A stretch of 64,000 nt of DNA, taken from contig NZ_MZGX01000033.1 of NCBI RefSeq assembly GCF_002051585.1, positions 1 to 64,000 of the forward strand. Direction: 5' to 3'. The notes beneath the pieces are model-generated. The model searched no databases. It was not told the DNA's origin and saw only the letters and a list, made by a program, of their open reading frames with translations. Position 1 is the stretch's first letter; the number at the start of each line of letters is the position of its first letter. A program made the translations under genes and the position numbers. This DNA is from Ruminiclostridium hungatei (lineage in GTDB: Bacteria; Bacillota; Clostridia; Acetivibrionales; DSM-1351). Of this stretch, positions 61,509 through 64,000 are shown one piece after another.

Positions 61509-61913
61509 CTAATAGCTGACATTCCTGCTTGTCAGGGTTGTACTCTCTGAACCTCCGCTGAAATAAGTAGTATGATAAGTAACTAGTCGGTAGGTATAGC
61601 CCGAGGTTACATACCAGGTTTTTGACAAATTTACATAACTGCCGTTCTGAGAATTGGACCAGCTCATAATAACTACCCAACTGCCGTTCTTATACTGCTG
61701 AAGGCTGGCTGAAATATAGACACTGGTTGCATTTGTGTCTGCCAAAGTTTCTCCGTCAACATAAGCTTTGCCGCCTACAATGTCGAAGCTCTGTGTCGGC
61801 TGTATCATTGCAGTCCAGTACAAACTGCTGTCTTGCGCAAAAACATTTGAATTAATCAGTATGCTTAAAACCACCAGAAGAAATAAAGCCATTCCCTTTT
61901 TTTTACTTATCAT
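61509..61913 (-). CDS. Small secreted protein
   Basis: 134 residues. Signal peptide MISKKKGMALFLLVVLSIL with a likely cleavage after VFA. The mature 105 residues are beta-rich with many Ser, Thr, Tyr and Trp (SWSNSQNGSYVNLSKTW, TYRLVTYHTTYFSGG), typical of exported single-domain proteins. GGAGAGGAT precedes ATG. Unrecognised. Confidence 0.7.
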   Translation of the reverse strand: MISKKKGMALFLLVVLSILINSNVFAQDSSLYWTAMIQPTQSFDIVGGKAYVDGETLADTNATSVYISASLQQYKNGSWVVIMSWSNSQNGSYVNLSKTWYVTSGYTYRLVTYHTTYFSGGSESTTLTSRNVSY

Positions 61914-62024
61914 ATCCTCTCCCCCATTCTCTTTGGTCTATAGATTTAAAATTGATACAGTGATTTAATATCTACAATATATAAACCGAAAATAAACGGG
62001 CTGTGTTACAACATTTTCATATTT

Positions 62025-62765
62025 TTATTTAATTTTTTTTACACTTTTTGCGATGTTTATGACGGTTTTTTTATCCAGGGTTGAGATAAGGGAAAATGCC
62101 GTCGTATCATCATTCCATACCACAGAAGTTCTCTCTTCCCCATCAGAGGCCTTAACAGATAAATATCCTGCATTTGCGCCAATATAAATTTTATCCATCT
62201 GCGAATCTTCCGTATCGATAGAAAACGTGCTGGACTTAATTGGATAATAACTGAAATTTATTGTCAGTTTATTGTCTTTGTCAGAATAGATTATTCTTTT
62301 AATACTTCCCGTACTTATGGAATTCTTGATGGAAAAACCTCCGGGAATAGATACCGGAAGATATACCGTATCCCAATCCTCCGGTATACGGCTCATTTCA
62401 ACCTCATTTTCCCTATTATCCTCAGTAAATACAAATGTAGTAAATCCGTCTTTTACGGTAACACACAAATTGAAGAAATTCACCCTGTATGCATCTACTG
62501 TTATAAGAAGAGTAATATTCAATATTAATACCAACATAAAACAAACCGCAACTTTTTTGCTCAAGCTCAAGATGTACTTTGTAACTGTCTTTCTCTTCCG
62601 AACTCTAAAGAGGGCCAGCATCCTTTTTTCAAATTCTTTTGAAATAGATAGGTTTTGAAGTAATTCCGCCTCAGCAGGCAATTCTTTTCCTGCTCTCTCA
62701 CACTCAAGTTCCAAGGCATACTCCAAAATATCGCAGAATATCTTGTCTTTCAATTCCTTATTCAT
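62025..62765 (-). CDS. Probable anti-sigma factor (DUF4367-like)
   Basis: 246 residues. The first 70 are cytosolic and would bind the sigma factor; one membrane helix lies at about 72-93; the outer 150 residues resemble DUF4367 sensor domains (YLPVSIPGGFSI, KLTINFSYYP). Its start overlaps the stop of the ECF sigma gene by eight bases, the classic sigma/anti-sigma layout. No zinc-binding HxxxCxxC motif is present. Confidence 0.85.
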   Translation of the reverse strand: MNKELKDKIFCDILEYALELECERAGKELPAEAELLQNLSISKEFEKRMLALFRVRKRKTVTKYILSLSKKVAVCFMLVLILNITLLITVDAYRVNFFNLCVTVKDGFTTFVFTEDNRENEVEMSRIPEDWDTVYLPVSIPGGFSIKNSISTGSIKRIIYSDKDNKLTINFSYYPIKSSTFSIDTEDSQMDKIYIGANAGYLSVKASDGEERTSVVWNDDTTAFSLISTLDKKTVINIAKSVKKIK

Positions 62766-63306
62766 CTCTACTCACTCCGCTAAGCTTATTTTTTAGAAAG
62801 TTCCTGCCCCTGTATAATCTTATCCTGACATTCTCGTAGCTGATTCCTAATAAATGTGCTATTTCTTCCTCGCTATAGTGGTAAGCAAATCTGAGCATCA
62901 AAACATCACTATATTTTTTATCCAAACTTGAAATATTGTCCATTAATTCTTTAATTTTATCGTGGGAAATTACTATCTCTTCTACTGATAAATCCTGGTC
63001 TTCGATTTTCTCGGATAATTCATCATATCCATATTCCGAATGCTTTTTTCTCTTGTTGTACATATCAATTGATACATTTCTTACTATAATAACCAAAAAA
63101 TTACGTGTTTTGTTACAAGCAATATCATTTATGGTATCAATTTTATTCAATAGTCTTAAAAACGACGTATGTACAGCATCTTCCGCAAGCTGCCAATCCT
63201 TAAGAATGTTATATGAAGTGTAAAGCATTATATTTTTATGAGCCAGATATAATTCCTCAAACTTTGACCGTCTATCTCTGTTATCCATGTTTAAGATTAC
63301 CGTCAA
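62758..63306 (-). CDS. ECF-type RNA polymerase sigma factor
   Basis: 182 residues. Region 2 (FEELYLAHKNIMLYTSYNIL, LAEDAVHTSFLRLL) and region 4 (YSDVLMLRFAYHYSEEEIAHL, SYENVRIRLYRGR) are separated by a short linker. The start is TTG 63306, seven bases after AGGAG; ATG six codons later is possible. It would direct RNA polymerase to envelope-response promoters when released by the anti-sigma factor encoded next. Confidence 0.92.
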   Translation of the reverse strand: MTVILNMDNRDRRSKFEELYLAHKNIMLYTSYNILKDWQLAEDAVHTSFLRLLNKIDTINDIACNKTRNFLVIIVRNVSIDMYNKRKKHSEYGYDELSEKIEDQDLSVEEIVISHDKIKELMDNISSLDKKYSDVLMLRFAYHYSEEEIAHLLGISYENVRIRLYRGRNFLKNKLSGVSRDE

Positions 63307-63515
63307 TATAATTCTCCTTTTTTTCTGTCAAAATATGGTTTCAACTTACTTCTTATTATACTATAATTTGGCTTTGCTGTTTAAAAGTACCATCCGGCTG
63401 ATAAGCTCAAACGCAGTATGCTTTACAGGTGCTGAAAATGAGATGACTCCCCATAACTGAGGAGCCACGTACCACCAGGTGAGGTTATATAAATTTGAAT
63501 TTGCTGGTATCCCAA

Positions 63516-64000
63516 CTACAAGTCAAACACTTTATATAATATTTGTGCCGCCTCCGCTTTTGTTATGGCAGTTGAGGGATTAAAAGCCTTTCCCGATTCA
63601 ATTGTTATTATTCCGTTTTGTACCAGCAACGCTATGGAGGGCCTGGCATAAGTACTTATTTTGCTGTAATCCTTCAGCGCCGACAATTGCTTCACTTCAC
63701 CCGGACTATTAATGCCTTTATACTTTTTAAGTGCATTTGCTATAATTATTGCAAACTCCTGCCTGGAAATCCTGTCGTCAGGCCTGAATTTCCCATCCTT
63801 GCCGCCCCCCAGCAAGCCTGCTTGAGCAGCTAAAGCTATGGCAGAATAATACCTGTTTGACTTTTTTACATCTGTATAATTATTCTTTAAAGCTCCAGCC
63901 CCAATATTACCAATTATAAACTCCTTCACCAGCATATCCGCCAGCTCTCCTCTGGTAATACCTGCACCCGGATTGAAATTGTTACCCTTGTCAACACCTA
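63516..64000 (-). CDS. SLH-domain protein, 3' end (runs off the window)
   Basis: The frame is open to the window edge; about 160 C-terminal residues are visible. They contain S-layer-homology repeats: NNFNPGAGITRGELADMLVK, GKDGKFRPDDRISRQEFAII and KAFNPSTAITKAEAAQIL. Three repeats at a C-terminus anchor proteins to pyruvylated secondary cell-wall polymer. The function of the missing N-terminal part cannot be seen. Confidence 0.88.
   Translation of the reverse strand, partial: GVDKGNNFNPGAGITRGELADMLVKEFIIGNIGAGALKNNYTDVKKSNRYYSAIALAAQAGLLGGGKDGKFRPDDRISRQEFAIIIANALKKYKGINSPGEVKQLSALKDYSKISTYARPSIALLVQNGIITIESGKAFNPSTAITKAEAAQILYKVFDL

Noticed and set aside
61354-61680. 108-codon minus-strand frame
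   Set aside because: Its first half overlaps the secreted-protein gene in another frame and no good ribosome-binding site precedes it. The end (61354-61508) could be a remnant, but I cannot support it.

Overview
The window is chromosomal DNA from a low-GC, Gram-positive, spore-forming anaerobe of the Clostridia. The pointers are a Spo0A-family regulator, three exosporium-type collagen-like proteins, an S-layer (SLH) protein at the right edge, LL-diaminopimelate aminotransferase (DapL), a two-subunit Fe-S fumarase, GatCAB and several ANTAR-type RNA elements. The gene mix resembles cellulolytic Ruminiclostridium/Acetivibrio-type clostridia, but genus is an inference. I see no CRISPR array, prophage or intact insertion sequence.

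Layout. 0.4-4 kb: two uracil-DNA glycosylases, then dapF-dapL (lysine and peptidoglycan precursor). 4.4-7.1 kb: a PMT-type membrane mannosyltransferase and a Glu-Asp-Thr-Tyr tRNA operon. 7.3-11 kb: a minus-strand cluster of histidine kinase, NfeD, flotillin FloA, a small protein and a LytTR response regulator. 11.3-17.3 kb: AraC-type regulator, tRNA-Lys, purA, a DUF1858 protein, fumarase alpha and beta, a Usp-like protein and HU. 17.4-22.5 kb: aroA-aroC-aroK with a Spo0A-like regulator, and an rRNA methyltransferase. 23-29.9 kb: gdhA, a YitT protein, a four-gene unit with a pseudouridine synthase, and an agmatinase. 30-44.5 kb: an ammonia/glutamine block (glnK, amtB, an ANTAR regulator, glnA, gatCAB, glnN, an MCP, asnB). 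44.6-47.5 kb: lipoprotein and a PadR/SEDS module flanked by a 33-bp direct repeat. 47.9-55.4 kb: three collagen-like spore-surface proteins interleaved with two TPR glycosyltransferases. 55.6-64 kb: accessory genes (GNAT, broken HAD, methyltransferases, small membrane and secreted proteins, ECF sigma/anti-sigma) and the 3' end of an SLH gene.

The most notable result is regulatory. Leaders of glnA, amtB-glnK, gatCAB, glnN, asnB and gdhA each contain a hairpin with a six-base loop of the form AANGGN closed by a C-G pair. In five of the six, the hairpin overlaps the 5' arm of an intrinsic terminator, so the two cannot form together. This is the architecture expected for ANTAR-protein antitermination, and the single ANTAR protein of the window is encoded directly downstream of glnA. 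Its receiver domain lacks the phosphorylatable aspartate. I infer one RNA-based regulon that couples ammonium uptake, both glutamine synthetases, glutamate dehydrogenase, asparagine synthesis and tRNA amidation.

Starts were set by ribosome-binding sites where these disagree with the longest open frame; several genes start with TTG or GTG.
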